DNA of 64,000 nt from JAICWP01 sp035278025 (GTDB lineage Bacteria; Acidobacteriota; Terriglobia; Terriglobales; Acidobacteriaceae): NCBI GenBank assembly GCA_035278025.1, contig DATEJK010000168.1, positions 1 to 64,000 of the forward strand, given 5' to 3'. Under the pieces are notes generated by a model. It saw only the letters and a program-made list of their open reading frames with translations, was not told the origin of the DNA and did no database searches. A program made the translations under genes and the position numbers. Shown piece by piece: positions 40,619 to 50,779 of the stretch (position 1 is its first letter; each line of letters opens with the position of its first letter).

Positions 40619-42043
40619 TCACGCTGCCGCTTTCTGCATTACCATGCTCTCGCCGCTGGCCAGCATCTCCTGCACCAGTTCCGGAGAGGCTGCCTCGGCA
40701 TAAAGCCGCAACAGCGGTTCGGTTCCGGAAGCGCGCAGCAGAATCCAGGCCTCAGCTCCGTTGCCGTTGGTGGGAGCGTCCAGAAACAGCTTAACCCCGT
40801 CCATGCCTTCCTTGCGCAACACGCGATACTCGCCCAATTCCTTGAATTGCTCGGAGCGCGCCCGTTCGATGGCCGCCATCTTCACCTCGTCGGGGATATG
40901 CAGGTCGCGCCGCCCGTAGTAATGTTCGCCGAATTCGCGCTGCAAGTCGAGAACCAGCTGGCCCAGGGTCTTGCCTTCATCAGCCATCACGTTGGCCAGC
41001 AGCAGCGAATTCAGGATGCCGTCGCGCTCGGGCAGATAACGGGAGTAGCCGATTCCTCCTGACTCCTCGCCTCCAACCACGATTTCCCGTTCCATCATCA
41101 GGTCGGCAATGTATTTGAACCCGATGGGGCACTCCAGCAGCTTGCGCCCATAGCGCGCGGCGATGCGGTCCAGCATACGCGTGGTATTGAAGGCGCGCAC
41201 CACGTCCCCCGGCCATTTCTTACGTTCCAGCACCCAGCGCAGCAGCACGGAAAAGCATTTGTGCGAATCCACAAAGCTGCCGTCCTCGGCCACAGCTCCA
41301 ATGCGATCGGCATCGCCGTCGGTGGCCAGCCCGGCGTGGCAGCCCTCGCGCACCACCGTTTCCTGCAACATGGCCACGTGGGGCTCGATGGGCTCGGGAT
41401 TGATTCCTGGAAACAGCGGATTCACCTCGCCGCGGACGGCTACGTAGTTCACCCCGTGGCGGTCGAAAATCCCGGCCAGCACGCCGCGCCCTGAACCGTG
41501 CATGGCGTCAATGGCCAGCTTGAACCGGGCTTTGGCGATTTTTTCCAGGTCGGCGAACTGGGTGATGGCCTCCACGTACGGGGGCTTTAAATCCACGCGC
41601 TCAATTTTGGCAGGTATGCCTTTGGGCGCGGCGCCGGCGTGCAGTTCGGCTTCGATCTTCTGAATGATGGCGGGCGTGGCCGAGCCTCCGAAACGGCCTT
41701 TGAACTTCATCCCGTTCCAATTGTAGGGATTGTGGCTGGAGGTGACCATCACTCCGCCGGCAGCCCCCCGCTGCCGCACGGCGTAGGAGACGGCCGGCGT
41801 GGGCGTGTAATCATCAGCCAGCGTGACCGGGACTCCAGCCCCTGCCAGCACCTCGGCTGCGACTTCCGCCGCCCGTGGAGAGGCAAAGCGCGTGTCATAG
41901 CCCACTACCACGCCGTGGCGCGCCTCCTCGTGCTTCAGAACGTAGGAAGCAATCGCGCCGGCCACCCGCCGCACGTTTTCAAAAGTAAAATCGTCGGCTA
42001 TTACGCCGCGCCATCCGTCGGTACCAAATTTGATTTGGGTCAT
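40619..42043 (-). CDS. Phosphoglucomutase/phosphomannomutase
   Basis: A 474-residue alpha-D-phosphohexomutase. The phosphoserine loop is VTSSHNPYNWNG, the metal loop is DGDADR, the sugar-specificity loop is GGEESGG and the phosphate loop is LRASGTEPLLRLY. It interconverts hexose 1- and 6-phosphates. With manC 93 bases upstream and manA before it, phosphomannomutase activity for GDP-mannose is likely, although the sequence alone does not separate glucose from mannose use. Confidence 0.93.
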   Translation of the reverse strand: MTQIKFGTDGWRGVIADDFTFENVRRVAGAIASYVLKHEEARHGVVVGYDTRFASPRAAEVAAEVLAGAGVPVTLADDYTPTPAVSYAVRQRGAAGGVMVTSSHNPYNWNGMKFKGRFGGSATPAIIQKIEAELHAGAAPKGIPAKIERVDLKPPYVEAITQFADLEKIAKARFKLAIDAMHGSGRGVLAGIFDRHGVNYVAVRGEVNPLFPGINPEPIEPHVAMLQETVVREGCHAGLATDGDADRIGAVAEDGSFVDSHKCFSVLLRWVLERKKWPGDVVRAFNTTRMLDRIAARYGRKLLECPIGFKYIADLMMEREIVVGGEESGGIGYSRYLPERDGILNSLLLANVMADEGKTLGQLVLDLQREFGEHYYGRRDLHIPDEVKMAAIERARSEQFKELGEYRVLRKEGMDGVKLFLDAPTNGNGAEAWILLRASGTEPLLRLYAEAASPELVQEMLASGESMVMQKAAA

Positions 42044-42136
42044 TGACTCTTGGCCTTCAGCTATAACGGTGCTCTCATCAGCCGCTCAGCTTGATGCTTC
42101 AACACCAGCTAAGAGCTAACAGGCAAGAGCTGGTTC

Positions 42137-43249
42137 TTAGACCAGCTTCGCCATCTTTTTGTCGTCCAGGTACTTCACTACTTTGCCTACATCCTGCGCC
42201 TGTTCGCGGGTGGTGACCAGAAGCGCGTCCTCCGTTTCCACCACCACCAGGTTGTTCACCCCCACGGTAGCCACGAACTTCCCGGGCGCATGCACGTAAT
42301 TGCCCTCCGAGTTCAAGGCAAAGCTGTTGGCTCCATGAATTACATTTTCCGTCCCTTCTGGCTTCGGCCGCGCATGGTATTCGTAGAGCGCCGCCCATGA
42401 ACCCAGGTCGTTCCACCCTACGTCCACAGGTATGCAGAACAGGTTGGATGCGTGTTCACCTTTGGCTGAACGCGGCTCCAGGACGGCGTAGTCCACGCTG
42501 ATGTTTTCGCATTTCGGGTAAAGGCGGCGGAAAGTCGCCTCAAATTTTCGCGTGCCGAAAGCGGCCGCAATCTGCTCCAGGTAAGGCGCGGTTTCCGAAA
42601 GGTGCTCGCGCAGGGCTCGGGCCAGCGTATCAGCGCGCCAGAAGAACATCCCGCTGTTCCAGTAGTAGCGGCCGGAGGCCACGAACTCTTCCGCCCTCTG
42701 CCGGTTCGGCTTCTCGGTAAAGCGGCGGACGCGAAGCGCGTCTTTTTCCGCCTTCTCTCCGGTTTCTATGTAGCCATAGCCGGTCTCTGGCCGCGTGGGC
42801 TGGATGCCCATTACCACAATGTTCTCCCCCGCGGCGGCGATATCGAGGCCGCGCTGCAGCATGGCGCGAAAGCTCTTTTCATCTTCCACCACGTGATCGG
42901 AGGGGAACATGCCGATTACCGCCGCCGGGTCCTGGCGCATCAGAATGAAGGCAGCCAAGCCAATCGCAGGAGCTGTGTTGCGTCCCACCGGTTCAGCGAT
43001 CATCTGTCGGCGGGTCAGGGCGGGCAACTGGCGGCGGATTTCGGCGCTTAGATCCTGGTTGGTGATGATCCAGCACTGCTTGTCCGGGGCGAGCGGCCGC
43101 AGCCGCGCCACGGTTTGCTGAATCATGGTGCGCTTGCCGTCCAACGCCAGCAGTTGCTTGGCCCGCCGCTTGCGGCTAAGGGGCCAGAAGCGCGTGCCCC
43201 GGCCACCAGCCAGAATTACGGGATAGAAATGAGCGCTCTGTTTGGTCAC
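42137..43249 (-). CDS. manC: Mannose-1-phosphate guanylyltransferase
   Basis: A 370-residue nucleotidyltransferase. PVILAGGRGTRFWPLSRKRRAKQ opens it; MFPSDHVV, YGYIETG, FTEKPN and NSGMFFW are classical GDP-mannose pyrophosphorylase motifs. It makes GDP-mannose from mannose-1-phosphate and GTP. The length shows it lacks the fused isomerase domain of long ManC/AlgA types, matching the separate manA 84 bases upstream. Confidence 0.94.
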   Translation of the reverse strand: MTKQSAHFYPVILAGGRGTRFWPLSRKRRAKQLLALDGKRTMIQQTVARLRPLAPDKQCWIITNQDLSAEIRRQLPALTRRQMIAEPVGRNTAPAIGLAAFILMRQDPAAVIGMFPSDHVVEDEKSFRAMLQRGLDIAAAGENIVVMGIQPTRPETGYGYIETGEKAEKDALRVRRFTEKPNRQRAEEFVASGRYYWNSGMFFWRADTLARALREHLSETAPYLEQIAAAFGTRKFEATFRRLYPKCENISVDYAVLEPRSAKGEHASNLFCIPVDVGWNDLGSWAALYEYHARPKPEGTENVIHGANSFALNSEGNYVHAPGKFVATVGVNNLVVVETEDALLVTTREQAQDVGKVVKYLDDKKMAKLV

Positions 43250-43333
43250 AGATTCACGCGGCGTCCAGGGAAACTCGCACCTACTCTCCCGCGAGGCAAA
43301 GTTCCAGGCCGCTTCCAGGGTGCACCAGACATC

Positions 43334-44320
43334 CTAAACCACCGCCGGTTCGGGTCGCGCGTGGGAGGGCACCCGCGCCCGCAGAAACTCCACCGACCAC
43401 TGCGGGCGCACGCGGAATTCCTGCACGCAGGCCGGCACCACGATCGCCTCTCCGGGGGCAAAGGTCACCGGCTGCGCTCCTTCGGCTTCCAGCACGCCGC
43501 AGCCGTTCACCGCCACCAGAACTTCCACCAGGCGCTGCCCCGCCTCCGCCGTCGTGAACAGGCTCGGCTCCTTCAAGGCGAGCTTCTCCACCACGAAGAA
43601 CGGGGAAGCGATCAGTTCCTGCTGCTCCCGCTGCCGCGCGCCGTTGCTGCTGGCGTTTTTCACCTTGCCGGAACCCGTCTTTTCCTTTACCGCCTGCATG
43701 CCCTGCTCCAGGTGCAGGGGCCGCGGGCGCCCGTAGTCATAAAGCCGGTATGTGGCATCGGAGCTTTGCTGCGTTTCCACCAGGATGGAGCCCGGGGCGA
43801 TGGCATGCACCGTGCCGCCGGCCACGTAAATCATCTCGCCGGTGTGGATATCAATCCAGTTGAGCAACTCCTCGGCGCGCGCCTCGCGGATAGCCTGCTC
43901 CAACTGCGGGCGCGTGACCCCGGGCTTCAATCCCAGTGCTACCTGCGCTCCTTTTTCCGCATGCAGAACATACCAGCACTCGGTTTTTCCCCAGGGCTGG
44001 CCCACGCGCTGCGCGCAGGCATCGTCGGGATGCACCTGGACAGAAAGCTTGTCGTGGGGAAAAAGGAACTTGAGCAACAGGGGGAAGCGGTTGGGCTCGC
44101 GCGCGGCATCGCCCACCAGGTCGCGGCCGTAGTGTTCCGCCAGGTCGGCCAGGCGCTGACCCGCCAGAGGCCCGTTGGCCACACGGCATTCATCTCCCGT
44201 CAGCCAGGCTTCGCCAATTTTTTCCGCAAATTTGCGCCCCGCGTAGATAGGGGACAGGTCCGTCGCCCCCCAAGGCCGCGGGCTGAATTCCGGCAAAAGC
44301 AATAGTGGATACAGTTCCAT
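43334..44320 (-). CDS. manA: Mannose-6-phosphate isomerase (type I)
   Basis: A 328-residue cupin-type isomerase. EFSPRPWGATDLSPIY at the start, SVQVHPDDACAQ with the zinc residues (HPDD), GKTECWYVL, and YVAGGTVHAI with the second zinc His are family signatures. It converts fructose-6-phosphate to mannose-6-phosphate, feeding the neighbouring phosphohexomutase and manC. I took the ATG at 44320; the frame remains open upstream, but that part has no homologous character. Confidence 0.92.
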   Translation of the reverse strand: MELYPLLLLPEFSPRPWGATDLSPIYAGRKFAEKIGEAWLTGDECRVANGPLAGQRLADLAEHYGRDLVGDAAREPNRFPLLLKFLFPHDKLSVQVHPDDACAQRVGQPWGKTECWYVLHAEKGAQVALGLKPGVTRPQLEQAIREARAEELLNWIDIHTGEMIYVAGGTVHAIAPGSILVETQQSSDATYRLYDYGRPRPLHLEQGMQAVKEKTGSGKVKNASSNGARQREQQELIASPFFVVEKLALKEPSLFTTAEAGQRLVEVLVAVNGCGVLEAEGAQPVTFAPGEAIVVPACVQEFRVRPQWSVEFLRARVPSHARPEPAVV

Positions 44321-44438
44321 GGGTCGGTAACTGGCAGTTGGACGCAACCTGTATAGAAGCAGGTCTGGGGGGAGCAGTTGCCGCCCCCGTTTACATTTGC
44401 CGATCCTCCAAAACAACCGGCGCGCCGGGCTCCTGCAG

Positions 44439-45641
44439 TCAAACCCCGGCAAAGAATTTACGCAGGCGTTCCAGGCCCCGGTCCAGTTCCTCGGCGGAAG
44501 TGGCATAGGAAACGCGGATGTGCTCGCGCGTGCCGAAGCCCTCGCCGGGAACCGTAACCACATGCGCCTCGCGCAGCAGGCGCCCGGCCACGTCCGCCGC
44601 CGTCTTCATCCCGTCCCGCCCGAAATAGGCAGAAACATTGGGATAAGCGTAAAAGGCTCCCTCCGGCTGGCTACAGCGAATCCCGGGGATGGCGCGCAAC
44701 CCCTCCACCACCCGGTCACGCAGCTGGATGTATTCGCGCCGCATATCTTCCACACATTGCTGCGATCCTTTCAGCGCCGCCACCGCCGCCTTCTGCACGA
44801 TGGAGGTGGGGTTGGAAGTGGACTGGCTCTGCAGCTTCTGCATGGCCTTCACCACCGCCTCCGGTCCCAGGGCGTAGCCCAGCCGCCATCCCGTCATGGC
44901 GTAAGTCTTGGAGAGCGAGCCGGCCAGCAGCACCCGGTCCCGGAAGACTTCAGCCACGGAGCCCAGGGAGAATTTCCTGCCCGTGTAATTCAGGTAGACG
45001 TAGCACTCATCGGAGAGCACCCAGATGCCGCGCCGTGCCGCCAGCTGCGCAATTTCCGTCATGTCCTCGGGGTTGATCACCGCTCCCGAGGGGTTGCCCG
45101 GCGAGTTCAAAATGATGAGCCTGGTCCGCGAAGTGACGGCGCGGCTGAGCATCTCCGCGGTCAGTGCGAAGTTCCGGCTCTCATCGGTTTCCACCATTAC
45201 CGGCCGGCCGCCGGCGTAGCGAATAATGTCCTTGAACGACACCCAGTAGGGCACCGGCAGAATGACCTCGTCGCCGTGGTCCACCAGCACCTGCATGGCA
45301 TTGAACAGCGCGTGCTTGCCGCCTACCGAGGCGATCACTTCTTCCCGCCGGTAGTGGGAATCGAAATCGGCGGCGTGCCGCTGCACAATGGCATCGCGCA
45401 GCTCTGCCGTTCCCCCCACCGCCGTGTACTTGGTGAAATTGCTCTGGATGGCGGTGATGGCCGCGTCCTTAATGTGTTTGGGGGTGGGGAAATGCGGCTC
45501 GCCGGCCCCGAAGTCCACCAGGTCAATGCCCTCGGCCCGCAGCTTTTCCGCCTCGTTCACCACCGCCAGCGTGGCGGAAATCTCGATTCTGTTGATCCGC
45601 TCCGCGAAGCTCTCGGTGGGCCGCGCTTCTGTGGTTGCCAT
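44439..45641 (-). CDS. Aspartate-type aminotransferase (class I/II)
   Basis: A 400-residue PLP aminotransferase, AAT family Ib. VDFGAGEPHFPTP opens the substrate region; the PLP lysine is in LLAGSLSKTYAMTGWRLGYALG; NSPGNPSGAV and SDECYVYLNYTG are conserved; the C-terminal RVSYATS arginine binds the substrate carboxylate. Probably aspartate or prephenate transamination. It is 12 bases after coaD and co-directional with it. Start at 45641 rather than two codons earlier because of AGAGAAGA spacing. Confidence 0.92.
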   Translation of the reverse strand: MATTEARPTESFAERINRIEISATLAVVNEAEKLRAEGIDLVDFGAGEPHFPTPKHIKDAAITAIQSNFTKYTAVGGTAELRDAIVQRHAADFDSHYRREEVIASVGGKHALFNAMQVLVDHGDEVILPVPYWVSFKDIIRYAGGRPVMVETDESRNFALTAEMLSRAVTSRTRLIILNSPGNPSGAVINPEDMTEIAQLAARRGIWVLSDECYVYLNYTGRKFSLGSVAEVFRDRVLLAGSLSKTYAMTGWRLGYALGPEAVVKAMQKLQSQSTSNPTSIVQKAAVAALKGSQQCVEDMRREYIQLRDRVVEGLRAIPGIRCSQPEGAFYAYPNVSAYFGRDGMKTAADVAGRLLREAHVVTVPGEGFGTREHIRVSYATSAEELDRGLERLRKFFAGV

Positions 45642-45653
45642 GATCATTCTTCT

Positions 45654-46181
45654 CTACTCGTGAGTTGCTTCTTTACGCTGAGCGCGCCGCGCTATGGTCG
45701 GCGCCAGCTTTTCCCCTAATTTCTTCTCCACCAGCTCCGGCACCAGACCGCGCACTGACCCACCCAGCGTAGCCACTTGCCGCACCAGGCGCGAGCTCAG
45801 GTAGGAATAGGTCTCGGCCGGCATCATAAATACGGTTTCCAGCCGTGGTTCCAGTTTTCGGTTCATCAAGGCCATTTGCAATTCGTACTCGTAGTCGCTG
45901 ATGGCGCGTATGCCGCGCAGCACCGCCGTCGCTCCCACCCGGAGCGCGTAGTCCACCATCAGCCCGTCGAAGCTGTCCACCCGCACATTGTCCCGCTGCC
46001 GCGTCATGGCGCGGATTATTTCCATGCGCTCTTCCAGGCTGAACAAAGGCTCTTTCTCCGGATTGCGCAGGATGGCCACTATCAGCTCGTCAAATATTTT
46101 GGCGCCCCGCTCGATCAGGTCCAGGTGGCCATTGGTCAAGGGGTCAAACGAACCGGGATAGATGGCGATGACGGGCTTCAA
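45654..46181 (-). CDS. coaD: Phosphopantetheine adenylyltransferase
   Basis: A 175-residue CoaD. YPGSFDPLTNGHLDLIERG contains the TxGH nucleotide motif, LRGIRAISDYEYELQMALMN the substrate-binding segment, and SYLSSRLVRQVATLGGSV the ISSTxxR-like motif. It makes dephospho-CoA from phosphopantetheine and ATP. The C-terminal tail (LAPTIARRAQRKEATHE) is longer than in E. coli. It heads a unit with the aminotransferase downstream and is divergent from the kinase gene. Confidence 0.95.
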   Translation of the reverse strand: MKPVIAIYPGSFDPLTNGHLDLIERGAKIFDELIVAILRNPEKEPLFSLEERMEIIRAMTRQRDNVRVDSFDGLMVDYALRVGATAVLRGIRAISDYEYELQMALMNRKLEPRLETVFMMPAETYSYLSSRLVRQVATLGGSVRGLVPELVEKKLGEKLAPTIARRAQRKEATHE

Positions 46182-46368
46182 TCCGCCTCAATGGGTACGG
46201 GAATTGCCTGAAACACCATGATTCTAATGCCCACCGGCGGGCGCGGGCAATCACGAGCTGAGAAGGGGAGCGGGCCCCTTCCCGGGGCAGGTGGCATGGC
46301 CATTCGCAGCCAAGGCGAAAAAACACAGCCGATTGACCAGCGAACGGCATGGGCCTAACATCTCCGCA

Positions 46369-48963
46369 ATGTCGTCCCCCTCCCCCAGCATCGGACAGGT
46401 GCTCGGGCACTATCGAATAGTGGAGCAGATTGGTGCCGGGGGGATGGGCATCGTCTATCGCGCCCACGACCTGCAACTGGAGCGCGATGTCGCGATCAAG
46501 GTTCTCCCCGCCGGCACCATCAGCGACAGCGGCGCTCGGGCCCGCTTCCACAAAGAAGGCCTGGCGCTGGCCCGCCTCAACCATCCCCACATTGCGACCG
46601 TGCACGAATTCGGCGCGGAAAACGGCGTGGACTTTCTGGTTACCGAGTACATCACGGGCATTACCCTGAACGATAAGCTGCTCGGCGGCCCTTTGGGCGA
46701 GGCACAGGCCCTGAGCCTGGCTGCTCAGCTGGCGGAAGCGCTGGAAGCGGCCCATGAGCAGGGCGTAGTGCATCGTGACTTGAAGCCCGGCAACCTGCGG
46801 CTTACCAGCAAGGGACAATTGAAGGTGCTGGACTTCGGCTTGGCCAAGCTGGCCCGCGCCCTCGACTCCACCCTGCCCACGGAAAACTTGAGCCAAAATC
46901 CAATTCTCTCCGGCACTCTTCCCTACATGTCGCCGGAGCAGGTTCGCGGCCAGCAGGTGGATGAGCGTAGCGATATCTGGGCGGCAGGCGCGGTGATTTA
47001 CGAGATGGCCACCGGACAGCGGCCCTTTCCCGAGCGGCACCCGGCGCAATTGATTGACGACATCCTGCGGCAGCCGCCCAAGGCTCCGAGCGCCGTCAAT
47101 CCCCGCCTCGCGCCCGGGTTTGAGGCCATCATCCTCAAGGCTTTGGATAAGGACCCGGAACGCCGGTACCAGTCCGCCCGCGAGATGCGAGTGGACCTGC
47201 TGCGGCTGATGCCCAGCGGCAGCGGAACTGCGTACATTTCAGCCGGCACCCGGCCGGTGCTTCCACGCTTAAGCCGCAGATGGACCTTGCTGGCGTTGGC
47301 AGTCCCTGTGATCGCGGTGTTGGCGCTGGTTGGCTGGCGCCTGAAGAACCGGCTGCAGCCCGCTCCCCGTGCGCCACGAATTCTCGCCATCTTGCCCTTT
47401 CAGGCTGTGGATGGGGATAAAGCCACGAGCGCGCTGGGTACGGGCATGACTGAAACCCTTACGGCGCAACTGGCCCAACTCAGCGACCACAACTCCCTGC
47501 AGCTGGTTTCCACACATGAGATCCAGGCCCAGGGCATCAAGACGGCGGAGCAGGCCCACCGTGACTTTGGCGTGGACTGGGTGCTGGAGGGCAGCCTGCA
47601 GCAAGCCGGCTCGCAGCTGCGCATCAACTGCATCCTGGTGGATGCTTCCACCCAGCGGCAGTTGGGTGCAAGCACCATAACTGCCACTGCTAGCGACATT
47701 TTTGGCCTGGAAGACAGGGTGGTGAATAAGACGCTTGAAATACTGGCTGTCGCGATTCCACGGGCGCAGCGTAACAGCACACAGATGCGGGCGGGCACCA
47801 GTCCGGAGGCGTACCAGCACTATCTTCGCGGGCTGGGCTATCTGGAGGAATATCAGAAGCCGGAGAACATCCAGAGCGCCATTGCCGAATTTGGCCAGGC
47901 CTTGCAGGCGGACCCCAACTACGGACGCGCTTATGCCGGCATGGGCGAGGCCTACTGGCTGGGGTTTGATGAGAGCAATCGCACTAATGACTGGATTACG
48001 CTGGCCGAGCAGAACTGCAAAAAGGCCCTGGCGCTGACGCCCGATTCTGCCGAAGGCCACAGCTGCCTGGGAGACGTTTACAACGGACAGGGGCACTACC
48101 AGGGGGCTGCGGATGAGTTCCAAAAGGCATTGGCTCTAGATAAGAATCAAGTGACCGCTCTCCGAGGGCTTGCCGACGCTTATGAAAAACTCCGCAACTT
48201 GGGTGCTGCCGAGACGGCCTACCGCCAGGCCATCAGCCTGCGTCCCCAATACTGGGCGGGATATAACTGGCTGGGCGGGTTCTACTTTCGCCAGGCGCGT
48301 TATGCTGATGCGGTGCAGATGTTCCAGCGCGTTATTAAGCTGACCCCGGAAAATTTCCAGGGCTACTCCAACCTTGGAGCTCTGCTGACATTCGAAGGAA
48401 AATATTCCGACTCCATCCAGGTTCTAAAACGCTCTCTCGAGGTCCGGCCCACGCTTGAGGCTTACAGCAACCTTGGAACCGCGTTCTTCTCTTTGCGCCG
48501 GTTCCCGGAAGCTGCGCAAACTTACCAGGAAGGTCTGAAACTCGATGATCGTGACTCCCTCATCTGGGGCAATTTGGGAGACGCTCTGTACTGGGCGCCG
48601 GGCCGACGAGGCGAAGCTGCTGCCGCTTACCGCAAGGCCATCTCGCTGGCCACGGCCAAACTGCGGATCAACCCGGAGGACTCTACTGTGCTGGCTTTTC
48701 GAGCCACTTACGATGCCATGGTGGGAGATAAGAACTCTGCCCTTTCGGATGCGCAAGACGCTCTACGCCTGTCGCCGGCCGATGCGAACGTGAATTTCCG
48801 CGCCGCCCTGGTTTATAACCATTTCGGCGACACACAGCAATGCCTCGCCGCCCTGGAGAAAGCAGTGGCTGCCGGCTACCCACCATCCGCCATCCGCGAC
48901 ACGCCGGATTTCGACCACCTGCGGGATAATCCGCGCGTGCAGCAACTCCTCAGCCAGCGCTGA
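46369..48963 (+). CDS. Membrane Ser/Thr protein kinase with adenylate-cyclase-like linker and TPR domain
   Basis: An 864-residue protein. Residues 10-275 are a Hanks-type kinase: IGAGGMGIVY (P-loop), VAIKVLP (Lys), HRDLKPGN, DFGLAK, and GTLPYMSPEQ are all intact. A membrane helix at about 305-322 (WTLLALAVPVIAVLALVGW) follows. Residues about 335-490 (ILAILPFQAVDGD, LTAQLAQL, VDWVLEGSLQQAGSQLRI) match the periplasmic FlgO/TolB-N-like module common in such kinases. Residues about 500-850 hold about nine TPR units. The receptor would sense via the exterior TPRs and phosphorylate cytoplasmic proteins. I chose the ATG at 46369; an earlier start adds 26 residues without homology. Confidence 0.92.
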   Translation: MSSPSPSIGQVLGHYRIVEQIGAGGMGIVYRAHDLQLERDVAIKVLPAGTISDSGARARFHKEGLALARLNHPHIATVHEFGAENGVDFLVTEYITGITLNDKLLGGPLGEAQALSLAAQLAEALEAAHEQGVVHRDLKPGNLRLTSKGQLKVLDFGLAKLARALDSTLPTENLSQNPILSGTLPYMSPEQVRGQQVDERSDIWAAGAVIYEMATGQRPFPERHPAQLIDDILRQPPKAPSAVNPRLAPGFEAIILKALDKDPERRYQSAREMRVDLLRLMPSGSGTAYISAGTRPVLPRLSRRWTLLALAVPVIAVLALVGWRLKNRLQPAPRAPRILAILPFQAVDGDKATSALGTGMTETLTAQLAQLSDHNSLQLVSTHEIQAQGIKTAEQAHRDFGVDWVLEGSLQQAGSQLRINCILVDASTQRQLGASTITATASDIFGLEDRVVNKTLEILAVAIPRAQRNSTQMRAGTSPEAYQHYLRGLGYLEEYQKPENIQSAIAEFGQALQADPNYGRAYAGMGEAYWLGFDESNRTNDWITLAEQNCKKALALTPDSAEGHSCLGDVYNGQGHYQGAADEFQKALALDKNQVTALRGLADAYEKLRNLGAAETAYRQAISLRPQYWAGYNWLGGFYFRQARYADAVQMFQRVIKLTPENFQGYSNLGALLTFEGKYSDSIQVLKRSLEVRPTLEAYSNLGTAFFSLRRFPEAAQTYQEGLKLDDRDSLIWGNLGDALYWAPGRRGEAAAAYRKAISLATAKLRINPEDSTVLAFRATYDAMVGDKNSALSDAQDALRLSPADANVNFRAALVYNHFGDTQQCLAALEKAVAAGYPPSAIRDTPDFDHLRDNPRVQQLLSQR

Positions 48964-48974
48964 GAACAGCGGCT

Positions 48975-49403
48975 CTACTTCACATACACGCCGGGATCCG
49001 AAGGAGGAATGCAGTCAGTGGTGCTGTCGCCTACTCTGACGGAATATAAATAATCGCCCGTGCGCTGAGGCGATTGTGCACCCTCATCAGTTGTGACTTT
49101 CTTCTTCGGATTTGCACTATCGCCAAAAGGCGACCCTGGTGGATGGTTTGTGCTCACGTCGAAGTTTGCTGTGTAACTTTTCTTAGGCGAATCGTCCGAT
49201 TGCCACTCGATTGTTGGCTGGTCAGCAAGCAAGACGTTTAGTTTGGGGATATCAATGACGCACTGGCCATTGACTGTTCGAATGTGGATCGTATATTTCC
49301 GGCCCGCTGGTCCACCCCCGGCGAATTTAGCCTCGCGGCAGCCCAATGGCATGGCCAGAACGAGAACGAGCCCGGCCCAAATCGCTTTGCGATTAGTTTT
49401 CAT
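48975..49403 (-). CDS. Small lipoprotein of unknown function
   Basis: A protein of 142 residues with a lipoprotein signal (AIWAGLVLVLAMPLGC). The mature part is hydrophilic with a beta-rich pattern (KYTIHIRTVNGQCVIDIPKL) and two more cysteines that could form a disulfide. No family is recognised. It is convergent with the kinase gene, with 11 bases between the stops. Start chosen at 49403 so that the lipobox signal is N-terminal. Confidence 0.6.
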   Translation of the reverse strand: MKTNRKAIWAGLVLVLAMPLGCREAKFAGGGPAGRKYTIHIRTVNGQCVIDIPKLNVLLADQPTIEWQSDDSPKKSYTANFDVSTNHPPGSPFGDSANPKKKVTTDEGAQSPQRTGDYLYSVRVGDSTTDCIPPSDPGVYVK

Positions 49404-49621
49404 GAGACACCTGCCAGAGAAGAAATCCTTGGAAGGGGCCGTGGTGCGGCAAAGTAGCACATTTGGAACTTATGTCAAGAAATAAAGCACCGCATCTGGT
49501 GCAGTGGCGGGCAGTGGATAACACTCCAGATAGTATTTTTCGAGTTAATGATGGTAAGGGACCTAATGCCCCACTCCTTTTCGGGCCGGGTGCGGATTCG
49601 CTGACGTTCAGAACAACGGCG

Positions 49622-49653
49622 CGAAAACGAAGCCGCCCAGAATCGGGCGGCTT
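49622..49653 (-). terminator. Intrinsic terminator of recA
   Basis: On the minus strand AAGCCGCCC and GGGCGGCTT form a 9-bp stem with a six-base loop, followed by CGTTTTCGC, starting 29 bases after the recA stop. The remaining gap to the lipoprotein gene (49404-49621) shows no gene. Confidence 0.7.
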
Positions 49654-49681
49654 TAAGAGATGTATCCTTTACGCCAACCGC

Positions 49682-50779
49682 TCAACGCCGGGCCGCGGGC
49701 ATGGCCACTGTCCGGCTGGGAGGCGGTGGAGGCGCAACTGGCGCCTTTTCTTTCTCCGCTGCGCCATTGGTAGGCTCCTTCACCAGGCCCAGCGCCTTGC
49801 GCACTTCGGCTTCGATCTTCACCGTGATGTCCTTGTTCTCTTTCAGGAACGTGCGCGCGTTCTCCCGTCCCTGGCCGATGCGCTCGCCCTTGTAGCTGAA
49901 CCAGGCGCCCGACTTCTCCACCACGTTATTGTTGACCGCCAGGTCAATCAGGTCGCCTTCGCGCGAAATGCCTTCGCCATAAATGATGTCGAACTCGCAC
50001 TCGCGAAAAGGGGCCGCCACTTTATTCTTCACCACCTTCACCCGGGTGCGCGAGCCCACCACTAGGTCGCCTTCCTTGATGGCGGCGATGCGCCGGATGT
50101 CGGCCCGGATAGAGGAATAGAACTTCAGCGCCCGCCCTCCGGTGGTGGTCTCCGGGTTGCCGAACATGACTCCGATCTTTTCCCGGATCTGGTTGATGAA
50201 GACCATGCAGGTGCGCGACTTGGAAACAATGCCGGTCAGCTTGCGCAAGGCCTGCGACATCAGTCGCGCCTGCAGGCCCATGTGGCTGTCGCCCATCTCG
50301 CCGTCCAGTTCCGCCTTGGGCACCAGCGCCGCCACCGAGTCCACCACCAGCACGTCTATGGCATTCGAGCGCACCAGCGCCTCGGCGATTTCCAGCGCCT
50401 GCTCGCCGTAGTCGGGCTGCGAAATCAGCAGGTTATCAACGTCCACCCCCAACTTGCGGGCGTAAGCCGGGTCGAGCGCGTGCTCGGCGTCCACGAACGC
50501 CGCCATGCCGCCAGCTTTCTGCGCCTCCGCCACTACCTGCAGCGCCAGCGTGGTCTTGCCCGACGATTCCGGCCCGAAAATCTCCACCACGCGGCCCCGC
50601 GGCATTCCGCCCACTCCCAGCGCCGCGTCCAGAGAGATGGAACCGGTGGAGATCACTGAAATGGGCACCACCGCTTCCTTGCTGCCCAGGCGCATGATCG
50701 AACCCTTGCCAAACTGCTTTTCAATCTGCGACACCGCCAGGTCAATTGCCCGCGTTTTTTCCGTCCGTTCGTCGGCCAT
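49682..50779 (-). CDS. recA: DNA recombinase RecA
   Basis: A 365-residue RecA. Walker A is GPESSGKT (residues 69-76), LVVDSVAALVPKAELDGEMGDSHMG includes Walker B and loop L1, and INQIREKIGVMFGNPETTTGGRALKFYSS covers loop L2. It drives strand exchange and LexA cleavage. The C-terminus has an unusual proline run (APPPPPSR) and ends in a basic AARR instead of the usual acidic tail. It has its own terminator and an AT-rich regulatory region upstream; no recX follows. Confidence 0.97.
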   Translation of the reverse strand: MADERTEKTRAIDLAVSQIEKQFGKGSIMRLGSKEAVVPISVISTGSISLDAALGVGGMPRGRVVEIFGPESSGKTTLALQVVAEAQKAGGMAAFVDAEHALDPAYARKLGVDVDNLLISQPDYGEQALEIAEALVRSNAIDVLVVDSVAALVPKAELDGEMGDSHMGLQARLMSQALRKLTGIVSKSRTCMVFINQIREKIGVMFGNPETTTGGRALKFYSSIRADIRRIAAIKEGDLVVGSRTRVKVVKNKVAAPFRECEFDIIYGEGISREGDLIDLAVNNNVVEKSGAWFSYKGERIGQGRENARTFLKENKDITVKIEAEVRKALGLVKEPTNGAAEKEKAPVAPPPPPSRTVAMPAARR